Source of the DNA: Planktothricoides sp. SR001
GTDB lineage: Bacteria > Cyanobacteriota > Cyanobacteriia > Cyanobacteriales > Laspinemataceae
NCBI RefSeq assembly: GCF_001276715.1
Contig: NZ_LIUQ01000057.1
Location: 1-41,342 of the forward strand
Reading direction: 5' to 3'
DNA: 41,342 nucleotides
Made by a program: the position numbers and the translations under genes
Shown here: positions 26,943 through 35,280 of the stretch, piece after piece
Layout of the letters: each line of letters begins with the position of its first letter
How positions within the stretch are numbered: position 1 is the stretch's first letter
The notes under the pieces: generated by a model
The model's database searches: none
Told to the model about the DNA's origin: nothing
Seen by the model: only the letters and a program-made list of their open reading frames with translations

Positions 26943-29057
26943 ATGATAGAACCCAAGCCAGAAATGAATTCAAAATATCATAAAAAATTAGGAAAATCGC
27001 TGTTTTCACCGGATGAGGTAAATTTCGCGATCGCGGCAATTTGTTCAACCACTTTGGGCTTATTCCTCAGCCTAGCCCTGGTAATTAAATCTGCTCCCAA
27101 AGAACCGGCAAGCGCCAACAAATTACCCAGCCAAACCGCCCCTCTCACCTTGGATGATATTGACAACATCATCCACCATAATCTCAACGCAAATTCCTCG
27201 AAATCACACCGCCTATCAACTAATAATTTATCCAGCCAAACAGGTATCAAAAAACAAGAGGCGATCGTTGATGAGATCCCCTCAACCGATAGCGGATCCA
27301 ACGAGGGTTTAGAAGAGATTCCCCCAACCCCTCGTAAAAAGGGGGGCATTGAGTTATCATCCGCTGCCCCATCCGAAGGGATCCCCCCAACCCCCCGATC
27401 CAAGGGGGGCATTGAGTTATCATCCGCTGCCCCATCCGAAGGGATCCCCCCAACCCCCCGATCCAAGGGGGGCATTGAGTTATCATCCGCTGCCCCATCC
27501 GTTACCCCCATAAACGGAAATCAACCACTATTTCCTATCTTAAAAACCGCTGTAAGATTCACCGGCAAACATTGGCTAGAAGAAATCACAACTGTTCGCC
27601 AAATTAAACAAGAAAATAAACCCCATGAATCAGCAAAAACCGCTGAACAAATTGCCCCATCTACGAGAAACGATCGCATTTTAGAATTAACCAGCCAAGA
27701 TGCGATTATCTTATCATTACAAAATAATAGGGATATTAAAAATGCCTATTTACAAAGAATCATAGAACGCCAAGATTTAGCGATCGCCGAAGCTAAATTT
27801 ACCCCGAATTTTACTCCGAGCGTTGAAGTGGTTTATAATCGAAATCAAATAGGAGCGATCGCCACCAACCAGGGTGAATTTAACCTGGGAGCAAACTTAG
27901 TAGTAAAAATTCCCACGGGGGCAGAAATTTCGGCTACTTGGGCGGGAGTAAGGCAAGCCCAAAATACTCTCGATTCTAGTACAATTGTAGATCAAAATAG
28001 CCTGGTACAAAATATTTCCCTGAATTTCACTCAGCCTCTATTAAGAAACTTTGGCACGGATATCAATCGAGCCTCGATTGAAATTGCGCGGCTGAATGAA
28101 CAAGCGAATATTTTAAATTTGAAAAATACCTTAATTAACAATATTACCATAACTTTGCGAGCTTATCGAAGTTTATTGCAAGCCCAAGAAGCGTTAAAAA
28201 TTCAAGAAATTGCCTTAGCCAGTACCCAAAGGCAATTAGAATCTATTGACGCTTTAATTGAAGCGGGAAGAAGAGCGAGAATAGATCGCACTCAAGCGGA
28301 AACAAATTTAGCTAATCGCCAACTCGACTTATTAGCTGCATCAAATCAGCTAGAAGCGGCAAAACTCGATCTAATCTCTATTTTAGATATTGACAAAACT
28401 ATCCAAGTAGTTGCAATTGAACAACCGGCGATCAATCACCGGGAATTAACTTCCTGGGATCGGGAATCCGCTCTAAGTATTTCCTTGGCAAACAATATCG
28501 ATTATTTACAATCTCTGATTGATATTGAGATAGCCAAGATTGACTTATTGCTGGCGGAAAATAATCAAAAATGGGATTTAAGTCTCCAGGCTAATTATCT
28601 GAACAATTTAAGCAATAATACTGAGAATAACAATGATTTGAGAGCAGGGATTTCCCTGAGTCGGACTTTTGGCGATCGCAGCTTAGACAGCGAAGTAGAC
28701 CGCAGTAAAATTAAACTAGAAATTGTGCAAAATACTTTAGAAGAACAACGGGAAGAATTAGAAATTAGCGTGATTAACGTTCTCCGGGATGTTGAGTTTA
28801 ACTTACAGCAATTAGAGCAAGCTAAAAAAACCAGAGAATTATCAGAACAGCAGCTAAAAAACGAACAAGATAAATTAAAATTAGGAGTAGGAAATACTCG
28901 GTTAATTGATGTGTTAGATTTTGAACAAGATTTAGTGAATGCTAAAAACCAAGAACTTAATGCGACCATAGCTTATCTAAATGCGTTAACTGATTTATAT
29001 GCCACCCTGGGGATTACTTTAGACCAATGGGATATCACCATTGAACCAGAAAATTAA
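26943..29057 (+). CDS. TolC-family outer-membrane efflux protein with repeat-expanded N-terminal linker
   Basis: The C-terminal two thirds (about residue 245 on) is a TolC/OEP protein: two long helical repeats with QNISLNFTQPLLRNFG, IEAGRRARIDRTQAETNLANR and the family ending LIDVLDFEQDLVNAKNQELN. It would form the outer-membrane tunnel of the exporter encoded upstream. The N-terminus has a hydrophobic segment (AIAAICSTTLGLFLSLALVI, about residues 29-48) and then a long low-complexity linker. Within that linker is a triplicated 21-residue unit (E-G/E-IPPTPRSKGGIELSSAAPS) encoded by a palindromic DNA repeat. A TTG at 26919 is in frame; I prefer ATG 26943. The protein is longer than typical family members (450-550 residues), mainly because of the linker. 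Confidence 0.88.
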   Translation: MIEPKPEMNSKYHKKLGKSLFSPDEVNFAIAAICSTTLGLFLSLALVIKSAPKEPASANKLPSQTAPLTLDDIDNIIHHNLNANSSKSHRLSTNNLSSQTGIKKQEAIVDEIPSTDSGSNEGLEEIPPTPRKKGGIELSSAAPSEGIPPTPRSKGGIELSSAAPSEGIPPTPRSKGGIELSSAAPSVTPINGNQPLFPILKTAVRFTGKHWLEEITTVRQIKQENKPHESAKTAEQIAPSTRNDRILELTSQDAIILSLQNNRDIKNAYLQRIIERQDLAIAEAKFTPNFTPSVEVVYNRNQIGAIATNQGEFNLGANLVVKIPTGAEISATWAGVRQAQNTLDSSTIVDQNSLVQNISLNFTQPLLRNFGTDINRASIEIARLNEQANILNLKNTLINNITITLRAYRSLLQAQEALKIQEIALASTQRQLESIDALIEAGRRARIDRTQAETNLANRQLDLLAASNQLEAAKLDLISILDIDKTIQVVAIEQPAINHRELTSWDRESALSISLANNIDYLQSLIDIEIAKIDLLLAENNQKWDLSLQANYLNNLSNNTENNNDLRAGISLSRTFGDRSLDSEVDRSKIKLEIVQNTLEEQREELEISVINVLRDVEFNLQQLEQAKKTRELSEQQLKNEQDKLKLGVGNTRLIDVLDFEQDLVNAKNQELNATIAYLNALTDLYATLGITLDQWDITIEPEN
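27312..27500. repeat. Three in-frame 63-bp repeats carrying a palindromic element inside the TolC-like gene
   Basis: Units lie at 27312-27374, 27375-27437 and 27438-27500. Units 2 and 3 are identical and unit 1 differs at a few bases. Each contains CCCCCAACCCC and AAGGGGGGC arms, matching the intergenic repeat at 32069-32091 (inverted) and 32190-32215. The unit length is a multiple of three, so the gene stays open. Confidence 0.9.
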
Positions 29058-29255
29058 CTAATTCGGCTATTGCTTGGGGAAAGAGGAAACTAGCACAAAA
29101 AACCGATTTCTTTATCCCGGCAAAAGCTAACGCAAAAACCGGGTACATAAACCGGGTTTTTTAAATTAAATTTAATTAAATTTAAATTTTTATTTGAGGC
29201 AAAAATTAACGCAAAAAACCGTTTTTTTTGGTATCGCAGGTATGAATGATCCTAA

Positions 29256-29332
29256 AATATGAACCACTTCAGACACATAGGACACAAAGAGGAGAAACCT
29301 CGGTGTTCTCTGTGTCTGAAGTGGTTCATATT
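29256..29332. repeat. Long inverted repeat (22-bp perfect arms) in intergenic region 29058-29361
   Basis: Arms 29256-29277 and 29311-29332 are perfect reverse complements (core GAACCACTTCAGACACA). Pairing resumes inside them after one mismatch, giving a near 30-bp stem. The inner sequence resembles the ACACAGAGACACAGAG repeat at the end of the 18.4-kb permease gene. The rest of the 304-bp gap has two copies of AACGCAAAAA-CCG and AT-rich DNA; no gene is seen. Confidence 0.8.
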
Positions 29333-29361
29333 CCTTACATGGAATCAGGATCGATCTCTAA

Positions 29362-30029
29362 TTACCAGAGTTTTTCTGCAAGGCGATTTGCCTGTTGGCG
29401 TTCGGTTTCTGCCCGTTCTTCTGCCTGTTGGCGTTCCGTATCTAATTCAATATAAGTGGAGAACTTGCGGCCATCAGGACGATAAAGTTCTAACCCTTCA
29501 TCCCCCATGTGAAAACCTACACCTAAGCGCGGAGAAACCCAACCCTTGTGGTTTCAATCGGTTCTAATTGATTTTCCTTTCTCATCCAGCCACAGAAGTC
29601 TATTTTATCCGGGTCATAAATATAGTATTCCTCCACCCCATAGCGCTGATAAAATTCCAGTTTTTTCGCCATTTCCGTTAAGGTATTCTCCGGAGGTAAC
29701 ACCTCAAAAACTACTTGATGGGGAATATTATCCTCTTGCCATTGTAAATAAAAACCGCGTTTTCCCTTGGGTCGCCCAAAAGCTACCATTGTATCTGGGG
29801 CTACCCGAATTTTATTTTTGCCTTCTACAGGATACCAAAGTAAATATCCCGCAACAAATACATTTAGATCGTCTTTAAATAGGGCATCGATTACCCATTG
29901 AATCGTCACAATCCAGCGAAATTGTTTCGTGTTATCTGCCATTGGTTGACCGTCGCTTTCTGGATAGATGATTTTCGTCTGTAGGGGAGATTCGCGAATC
30001 TCCCCTACATTCAGAATTTCGGTAACCAT
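29362..30029 (-). pseudogene. Uma2-family (DUF820) putative nuclease gene, frameshifted
   Basis: The intact part, 30029 down to 29523, gives 168 residues with Uma2 family segments: VAPDTMVAFG near residue 77, HQVVFEVLPPENTLTEMAKK near 103, and YQRYGVEEYYIYDPD. These carry the acidic/lysine residues of the PD-(D/E)XK-like fold. After IETTRVG the frame ends early. A shift of one base near 29530-29550 restores WVSPRLGVGFHMGDEGLELY and a charged coiled-coil tail (TERQQAEERAETERQQAN), ending at 29362-29364. That is the normal family C-terminus, so the gene is frameshifted. The N-terminus also contains an inserted 30-bp palindrome. Uma2 genes are numerous in filamentous cyanobacteria and their role is not settled. 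Confidence 0.82.
29980..30009. repeat. Perfect 30-bp palindrome inside the Uma2 coding region
   Basis: The half TGTAGGGGAGATTCG is followed directly by its exact reverse complement. It encodes about residues 7-17 of the Uma2 protein and belongs to the TGTAGGGGC repeat family found between genes at 3800, 18215 and 31670. Confidence 0.9.
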
Positions 30030-30192
30030 TGCTGCCTCCTAAGTTTTTTGTTATATATTTTTTCCTAAGAAAATATAATTTTAGTGGTTAAATTCACAAT
30101 AAATTTGATAAAATTTAAACCACATAATTTCTACAGTAAGAGGCTAAAAATCGGTTTGTTTCTGAAATAGATTAATTTATTCTGATGTTTTT

Positions 30193-31665
30193 ATGAAAAT
30201 TGAAATCAAAAATATCTCCAAAACTTTTGGCAATTTGCGGGCAAATAATGATATTTCCCTGACCGTGGCAGCGGGAACAATTCACGGTATTTTAGGGGAA
30301 AATGGCGCGGGCAAAAGTACCCTGGTGAAAATATTAACCGGCTATCTTCGCCGCGACCAAGGAGAAATTTTGCTGGGCGATCGCCCTGTGAATATTCAAA
30401 CTCCCATAGATGCCATGAAAGCGGGAATTGGAATGTTACACCAAGACCCCCTAGATTTTCCCTCGTTGTCGGTCTGGGAAAATTTTATTATCGGCAAATC
30501 CGGGAAATTTTTGATCAACCTGCGTCAAATTATCCGGGAATTTCACCAATTATCTTATCAATTTCAGTTTGAGTTAGATGTGAATGAACAATTAGGCAAT
30601 TTGACCGTGGGAGAACGGCAGCAAGTGGAAATTTTGCGGTTATTATCTTTGGGGGTGAAAACCCTGATTTTGGATGAACCAACCACGGGAATTTCTCCTG
30701 CCCAAAAAACCGCTTTGTTTGCGGCGATGAAGCAATTAGCCGCCCAAGGTAAGTCAGTAATTTTTGTTTCCCATAAATTAGAAGATGTGGAAATATTGTG
30801 CGATCGCCTTACCGTGATGCGCCAAGGTCAAATCGTTGGTCATCGAGAACTTCCTTGCCCCGAAGACCAATTAATCTCGATGATATTTGGGCGGCAACTG
30901 GCTAAACCCATTAAACCGAAAACCGCAGGAAATACCATCAGATTACAACTAAACAATATTACCTTAAAAAGTGATTATTTGCAAATAAAAATTGAAGAAC
31001 TACAGGTAAAAGCGGGAGAAGTTATCGGCCTCGCCGGATTAGCCGGAAGTGGGCAACAATTACTGCTTCAGCTATGTGCCGGACTGAGGCGATCGCCCAC
31101 CGGAACCCTTTATATTAATAGTCAACCAATGACCCAGGAACCCTACGAAAATTACCGGCAAGCGGGGGTCGCATATTGTCCCGCCGATCGCCTCAAAGAT
31201 GGCCTAATTCCCGGATTATCCATTCAAGAACATATCGCCTTAAAAAATCAACGGCATCACGGGTTAATTCCTTGGGCAAAAATCGGCCAAAAAACCGCAG
31301 AAGCGATCGCTCAATTTTCCATTCGCGGTCAACCCCAAACCCCGGTAGAAAAATTATCGGGCGGCAACCAACAACGCACCCAATTAGCTTTATTGCCTAG
31401 TCCCTTAAATTTACTCTTAATGGAATATCCCACCAGAGGCTTAGACATGGAATCGGTTTTATGGGTTTGGCAACAACTAATTGCCCGCTGCCAAACGGGC
31501 ACGGCAATTTTATTTACCTCGGCTGACTTAGATGAAATCATGCAATATAGCGATCGGGTGATCGTGTTCAGTAATGGCCAAATTTCCCCAGCCATTCCCG
31601 TCGAAAAACTCACCCTAGATCGACTCGGTAAAATGATCGGCGCTAAATTTTCTAGCCTGGGATAA
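30193..31665 (+). CDS. BMP-type ABC transporter ATP-binding protein (two ABC domains, NupA-like)
   Basis: This 490-residue peripheral ATPase has two fused ABC domains, as in sugar/nucleoside importers. Domain 1 has Walker A GENGAGKST with Lys41, Q-loop region GMLHQDPLDFP, signature LTVGERQQVEIL and Walker B LILDEPTTG. Domain 2 has a degenerate Walker A, GLAGSGQQ (no catalytic Lys), a good signature LSGGNQQR and Walker B LLLMEYPTRGLD; this asymmetry is normal in the family. It is the probable energiser for the 18.4-kb permease and the 3.9-kb binding protein. The gene stands alone, with a RutB-like hydrolase and a cupin downstream on the same strand after a repeat-filled gap. Confidence 0.92.
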   Translation: MKIEIKNISKTFGNLRANNDISLTVAAGTIHGILGENGAGKSTLVKILTGYLRRDQGEILLGDRPVNIQTPIDAMKAGIGMLHQDPLDFPSLSVWENFIIGKSGKFLINLRQIIREFHQLSYQFQFELDVNEQLGNLTVGERQQVEILRLLSLGVKTLILDEPTTGISPAQKTALFAAMKQLAAQGKSVIFVSHKLEDVEILCDRLTVMRQGQIVGHRELPCPEDQLISMIFGRQLAKPIKPKTAGNTIRLQLNNITLKSDYLQIKIEELQVKAGEVIGLAGLAGSGQQLLLQLCAGLRRSPTGTLYINSQPMTQEPYENYRQAGVAYCPADRLKDGLIPGLSIQEHIALKNQRHHGLIPWAKIGQKTAEAIAQFSIRGQPQTPVEKLSGGNQQRTQLALLPSPLNLLLMEYPTRGLDMESVLWVWQQLIARCQTGTAILFTSADLDEIMQYSDRVIVFSNGQISPAIPVEKLTLDRLGKMIGAKFSSLG

Positions 31666-31669
31666 AAAT

Positions 31670-31739
31670 GTAGGGGCGCTTCGGCTGGCGCCCCCAGGGC
31701 GACTGACACAATTTAGGGTCGCCCTGGGGGCGCCCCTAC
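31670..31739. repeat. Nested GTAGGGGCGC / GGCGCCCCCAGGGCGAC hairpin after the ABC ATPase gene
   Basis: The outer arms GTAGGGGCGC (31670-31679) and GCGCCCCTAC (31730-31739) and the inner 17-bp arms at 31687-31703 and 31718-31734 are perfect reverse complements. A further partial copy (GGGGCGCTTCGGCTGGCGCCC) lies at about 31751-31771. The position right after the stop codon allows a termination role, but no U-run follows. Confidence 0.8.
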
Positions 31740-31894
31740 GGACAAAATTAGGGGCGCTTCGGCTGGCGCCCTTACAAGCAAAAGCAATCAGGCGATCGCA
31801 CTCAGCCCAATTATGGCAATTATTGTTAGCAAAACTTAATAATATTTGCTGTTCATTCCTCCCTATAAACGCTACAATTTCCAGAAACCCCAGA

Positions 31895-32011
31895 AATATA
31901 CTTGGTGAATATACTTGGTGAATATACTTGGTGAATATACTTGGTGAATATACTTGGTGAATATATTTGGCGAATATATTTGGCGAATATATTTGGTGAA
32001 TATATTTGGTG
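31895..32011. repeat. Nine 13-bp tandem repeats (AATATAYTTGGYG)
   Basis: Nine uninterrupted copies run from 31895 to 32011, followed by the partial copy AATATATCTTG. The first five have AATATACTTGGTG; later ones change to AATATATTTGGCG and then AATATATTTGGTG, so point mutations spread along the array. It lies in the 629-bp gap 31666-32294, which otherwise holds palindromes and ACCACCAACC repeats and no gene. Confidence 0.9.
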
Positions 32012-32068
32012 AATATATCTTGTTGTCTTTTGACCGTCCTTCGCTTCTGCAACCACCCCATTCTTAAG

Positions 32069-32087
32069 CCCCCTTTGATAAAGGGGG
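32069..32087. repeat. CCCCCTTT-GAT-AAAGGGGG hairpin repeat
   Basis: A perfect 8-bp stem with a 3-base loop is followed by GGTTGGGG. It belongs to the family seen near dapL (22922), at about 32190-32215 and inside the TolC-like gene. Confidence 0.75.
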
Positions 32088-32294
32088 GTTGGGGCGATCG
32101 ATGCTGATTTATCTGTAGCAATGTTTTATGAATTTAGCAGTCATGGGTCTTTCCCAACCAACCACCAACCACCAACCACCAACCACCAACCACCCCAACC
32201 CCCCCCTTCGATCACCATCGGGCTAGGGGGGCGACCGCCATCGGCCACCAACCACCAACCACCAATCCATCAAATTATCTAAAAAATAAAACCC

Positions 32295-33062
32295 ATGAAG
32301 CAACCACTAAAAACATTAGGAACGCCCCCAAATGCTTGGGCGGTTAATGAGGAAATTGCCGATATTACTCGGCCTCCCTTAGAGCCCAAACTGGTGACAT
32401 TGCCAACGGAAACAAAAACCCTAAAAATAGACTTAGCCAAAGCAGCCATTATCGTCATTGATATGCAGAATGACTTCTGTCATCCTGATGGTTGGTTAGC
32501 CCATATTGGCGTCGATATCACCCCAGCCAGAACCCCAATTCAACCGTTACAAAATCTACTGCCAGAACTAAGAAAAGCCAATATTCCAGTTATTTGGTTA
32601 AACTGGGGAAACCGTCCAGATTTACTAAATATTAGTGCCGGACTTTTGCACGTTTATAACCCCACAGGAGAGGGGGTGGGTTTAGCCGATCCTTTACCGA
32701 AAAATGGGGCTCCGGTACTCACATTAGGCAGTTGGGCAGCAGCGGTTGTCGATGAATTAGAACCAAAACCAGAAGATATTAGGGTCGATAAATACCGAAT
32801 GAGTGGATTTTGGGATACTCCCCTCGATAGCATATTAAGAAACCTAGGCAAAACCACATTATTTTTTGCGGGAGTGAATGCGGATCAATGTGTAATGACG
32901 ACTTTGCAAGATGCCAACTTTTTAGGCTATGACTGTATTTTAGTCACCGATTGTACGGCCACCACTTCCCCAGAATATTGCTGGCAAGCCACCCTTTATA
33001 ATGTGAAACAATGCTTTGGCTTTGTAGCAAATTCTCAAGCTATTTTAAATGCGATTAATTAA
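32295..33062 (+). CDS. Isochorismatase-like cysteine hydrolase, RutB-like amidohydrolase
   Basis: This 255-residue cytoplasmic enzyme has the cysteine-hydrolase triad Asp56 (VIDMQNDF), Lys166 (IRVDKYRMSGF) and Cys199 (GVNADQCVMTT). From residue 145 to the end (GSWAAAVVDELEPKP, SGFWDTPLDSILR, LYNVKQCFGFV) it resembles RutB more closely than nicotinamidases. RutB hydrolyses ureidoacrylate/peroxyureidoacrylate in pyrimidine breakdown, releasing ammonia. Biuret hydrolase and N-carbamoyl hydrolases are alternatives within the family. No rutA/C/D/F gene is present, so a full Rut pathway is not implied. It lies between the nucleoside-type ABC ATPase and a cupin gene, which fits a role in using an imported nitrogen compound. 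Confidence 0.85.
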   Translation: MKQPLKTLGTPPNAWAVNEEIADITRPPLEPKLVTLPTETKTLKIDLAKAAIIVIDMQNDFCHPDGWLAHIGVDITPARTPIQPLQNLLPELRKANIPVIWLNWGNRPDLLNISAGLLHVYNPTGEGVGLADPLPKNGAPVLTLGSWAAAVVDELEPKPEDIRVDKYRMSGFWDTPLDSILRNLGKTTLFFAGVNADQCVMTTLQDANFLGYDCILVTDCTATTSPEYCWQATLYNVKQCFGFVANSQAILNAIN

Positions 33063-33193
33063 TTTAAATAATTGGTTATTAATTATTATTTATTGTTTAT
33101 TATTTATTAAATATATGATTAGTAAATGACCAATAAACAATAATTAATAATCTGATATTTTCAGATAAAAAGCATAAATAATATCAAGAAAAT

Positions 33194-33625
33194 ATGAATA
33201 AAATTTGTATGATTCCCGTGGTTAAAAGCCCAAAAGAATATCAAGTTTATAAAATTAGTCCAAAGGATACGAATCGATTAGCCATTGTCTTCGATCCAAA
33301 TAATGCAAATATGTCCTTAGCGGTTTGTGTGGAAATTTTTGATATCGGAGGAAAAACCCCACCAAATCGACATACGATGGCCGTAGAAATGTTTTATATT
33401 CTCCAAGGAGAGGGCATGGCGATTTGTGATGGCAAACAAGTGCAAATTCAAGCCGGGGATAGCTTGTTAGTTCCCCCCACAGGAATCCATGAAATTATTA
33501 ATACGGGTTCGACTCGCTTGTATGCGTTATGTGTGATGGTGCCTAATGAAGATTTTATAGAATTAATTAGAAGTGGGATTCCTATGGAATTAGATGAGGA
33601 AGATTTGCAAGTGTTGCGACGTTAA
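33194..33625 (+). CDS. Small single-domain cupin protein
   Basis: This 143-residue protein is one cupin barrel. Motif 1 runs from NRHTMAVEMFYILQGEG (His and Glu ligands) and motif 2 is GDSLLVPPTGIHEIINTG with a further His, so a metal site is plausible although motif 1 has only one clear His. Small cupins include isomerases, dioxygenases and ligand-binding proteins, so no reaction can be assigned. It follows the RutB-like hydrolase by 131 AT-rich bases on the same strand and may act on the same pathway. Confidence 0.85.
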   Translation: MNKICMIPVVKSPKEYQVYKISPKDTNRLAIVFDPNNANMSLAVCVEIFDIGGKTPPNRHTMAVEMFYILQGEGMAICDGKQVQIQAGDSLLVPPTGIHEIINTGSTRLYALCVMVPNEDFIELIRSGIPMELDEEDLQVLRR

Positions 33626-33787
33626 AATTCCGGGGTTATGTAGTTATATTAGTTGTTTTAATAAAGTCATATAAACTATCCCGTAAATATAGCGAATAAC
33701 AATTTTTTTTGATATAAAAATTAGCCAGGGGATGATTGTTATTGGATTATTTCCAGAACAATTATGCCTTAGCCCAGACGGTTGAAT

Positions 33788-33830
33788 GACCAGATAACGA
33801 CCAGATAACGACCAGATAATGACCAGTAAA
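33788..33830. repeat. 11-bp tandem repeat (GACCAGATAAC)
   Basis: Three tandem copies start at 33788, 33799 and 33810, with a partial fourth (GACCAGTAA). The array lies in the 362-bp gap 33626-33987 between the cupin and glycosyltransferase genes, where no gene or RNA was recognised. Confidence 0.8.
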
Positions 33831-33987
33831 ACTTTTGGGCAGACTAACACCCCCGCCCTAAAAGTTGATGGAAGAGAGGGGATTAGATGCGGAAATCATG
33901 CGTTATGTCTTCGCTTTCAGAAAAATTTTGGTGAAATTCACAAAAAATGTGCGAATATATAGATAAAAAATTTTGCCAAACGGGTTC

Positions 33988-35175
33988 ATGAAAATTCTGG
34001 TATTAAGTTGGGAGTTTCCACCAAGAATTGTCGGGGGGATTGCTCGCCATGTGGCGGAGTTATATCCAGAGTTGGTCAAACTAGGACATGAAATCTATTT
34101 GATTACGGTGGAGTTTGGCCAAGCACCCTTGTATGAGGTGGTGGAAGGGATCCATGTACATCGCGTACCTGTGCGATCCGGTCACGACTTTTTCCAGTGG
34201 GTGGCAAATATGAACGATAGCATGGGAGAGTTGGGGGGCAAGCTGCTAGGAGAATCCGGTTCCTTTGATCTGATTCATGGCCATGATTGGTTGGTCTCCG
34301 ATGCCGCGATCGCCCTCAAATATCACTTTAAACTGCCGTTAGTAGCCACCATTCATGCCACAGAATACGGGCGATACAATGGTTTACATAACCAGACTCA
34401 CTATTATATCCACGGAAAAGAGTCTCACTTAGCCCATGAAGCATGGCGCATTATTGTCTGTAGTCACTATATGCGACAGGAGATGCAACGGGCGTTTCAC
34501 AGTCCTTGGGATAAAATTGATGTGATCTATAATGGGATTCGCCCTGAGAAAAAACCCTTATTGCATGAGTTTGATGCTGGGAATTTCCGCCGCCGCTTTG
34601 CCAATGATGACCAACAAATTGTCTATTATGTAGGACGCATGACCCATGAAAAAGGCATCTCCGTGCTACTCAGTGCCGCACCCAAAGTCCTTTGGGAAAT
34701 GGGCGGTCACGTCAAATTTGTGATTGTCGGTGGTGGCAATACTGATAGCTTAAAATTTCTTGCCTGGAATTTGGGAATTTGGGATCACTGCTATTTCACC
34801 GGATTTATGTCCGATGATGACTTACACAAATTCCAAACGATCGCCAATTGTGCTGTTTTTCCCAGTCTGTACGAACCTTTTGGGATTGTCGCCCTGGAAA
34901 GCTTCGCGGCTAGGGTGCCAGTGGTCGTTTCCAATACTGGGGGCTTACCAGAGGTCGTCCAACATACGCAAACGGGGATTGTCACTGAGGCAAATAACTC
35001 TGATTCTTTAGCCTGGGGCATTTTGGAAGTGCTAAAAAATCCCGGATACCGACAGTGGTTGGTTGATAATGCTTATGCGGATTTACAGTGGCGCTTTAAC
35101 TGGGCAAAACTCGCGAAACAAACTGAGAGAGTTTATCAACAAGTGGTGACAGAGCGATCGCAGGTCGAATGGTAA
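33988..35175 (+). CDS. GT4-family glycosyltransferase
   Basis: This 395-residue enzyme has two Rossmann-like halves (GT-B fold). The N-terminal half opens ILVLSWEFPPRIVGGIARHV, the donor-loop pattern of GT4 and glycogen-synthase-like enzymes, with HGHDWLVSDAA near residue 95. The C-terminal Glycos_transf_1 half has YYVGRMTHEKGISVLL and the retaining-enzyme motif FPSLYEPFGIVALESFA (E-x7-E), then SNTGGLPEVV. It would transfer a sugar from a nucleotide donor; donor and acceptor are unknown. A TTG at 33973 is in frame, but the ATG at 33988 directly precedes the conserved strand and is preferred. It is a single gene flanked by repeat-rich gaps. Confidence 0.92.
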   Translation: MKILVLSWEFPPRIVGGIARHVAELYPELVKLGHEIYLITVEFGQAPLYEVVEGIHVHRVPVRSGHDFFQWVANMNDSMGELGGKLLGESGSFDLIHGHDWLVSDAAIALKYHFKLPLVATIHATEYGRYNGLHNQTHYYIHGKESHLAHEAWRIIVCSHYMRQEMQRAFHSPWDKIDVIYNGIRPEKKPLLHEFDAGNFRRRFANDDQQIVYYVGRMTHEKGISVLLSAAPKVLWEMGGHVKFVIVGGGNTDSLKFLAWNLGIWDHCYFTGFMSDDDLHKFQTIANCAVFPSLYEPFGIVALESFAARVPVVVSNTGGLPEVVQHTQTGIVTEANNSDSLAWGILEVLKNPGYRQWLVDNAYADLQWRFNWAKLAKQTERVYQQVVTERSQVEW

Positions 35176-35280
35176 TACTGGTGGTCATGCTGGTAATATT
35201 TTCTGGCCAAATTGCTTAGTGATCCTGTTGGTCAAATGTGGCTTTTTTCTGTCTTGTCGCCGATAAAAACAGCAGTCATC

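Noticed and set aside
26978-27511. A 177-codon minus-strand frame with three DGVGGIPSDGAADDNSMPP-like repeats
   Set aside because: It is the antisense reading of the triplicated 63-bp repeat in the TolC-like gene; the repeat explains its length.
29246-29567. Plus-strand frames of 69 and 102 codons
   Set aside because: They run through the 29256-29332 hairpin and antisense to the frameshifted Uma2 tail.
31895-32011. Possible CRISPR array
   Set aside because: Units are 13 bp and directly adjacent, with no spacers, and there are no cas genes.
31615-32121. Minus-strand frame with IHQVYSPSIF-type repeats
   Set aside because: It is produced by the 13-bp tandem array, which is open in several frames; no start region or family supports a gene.
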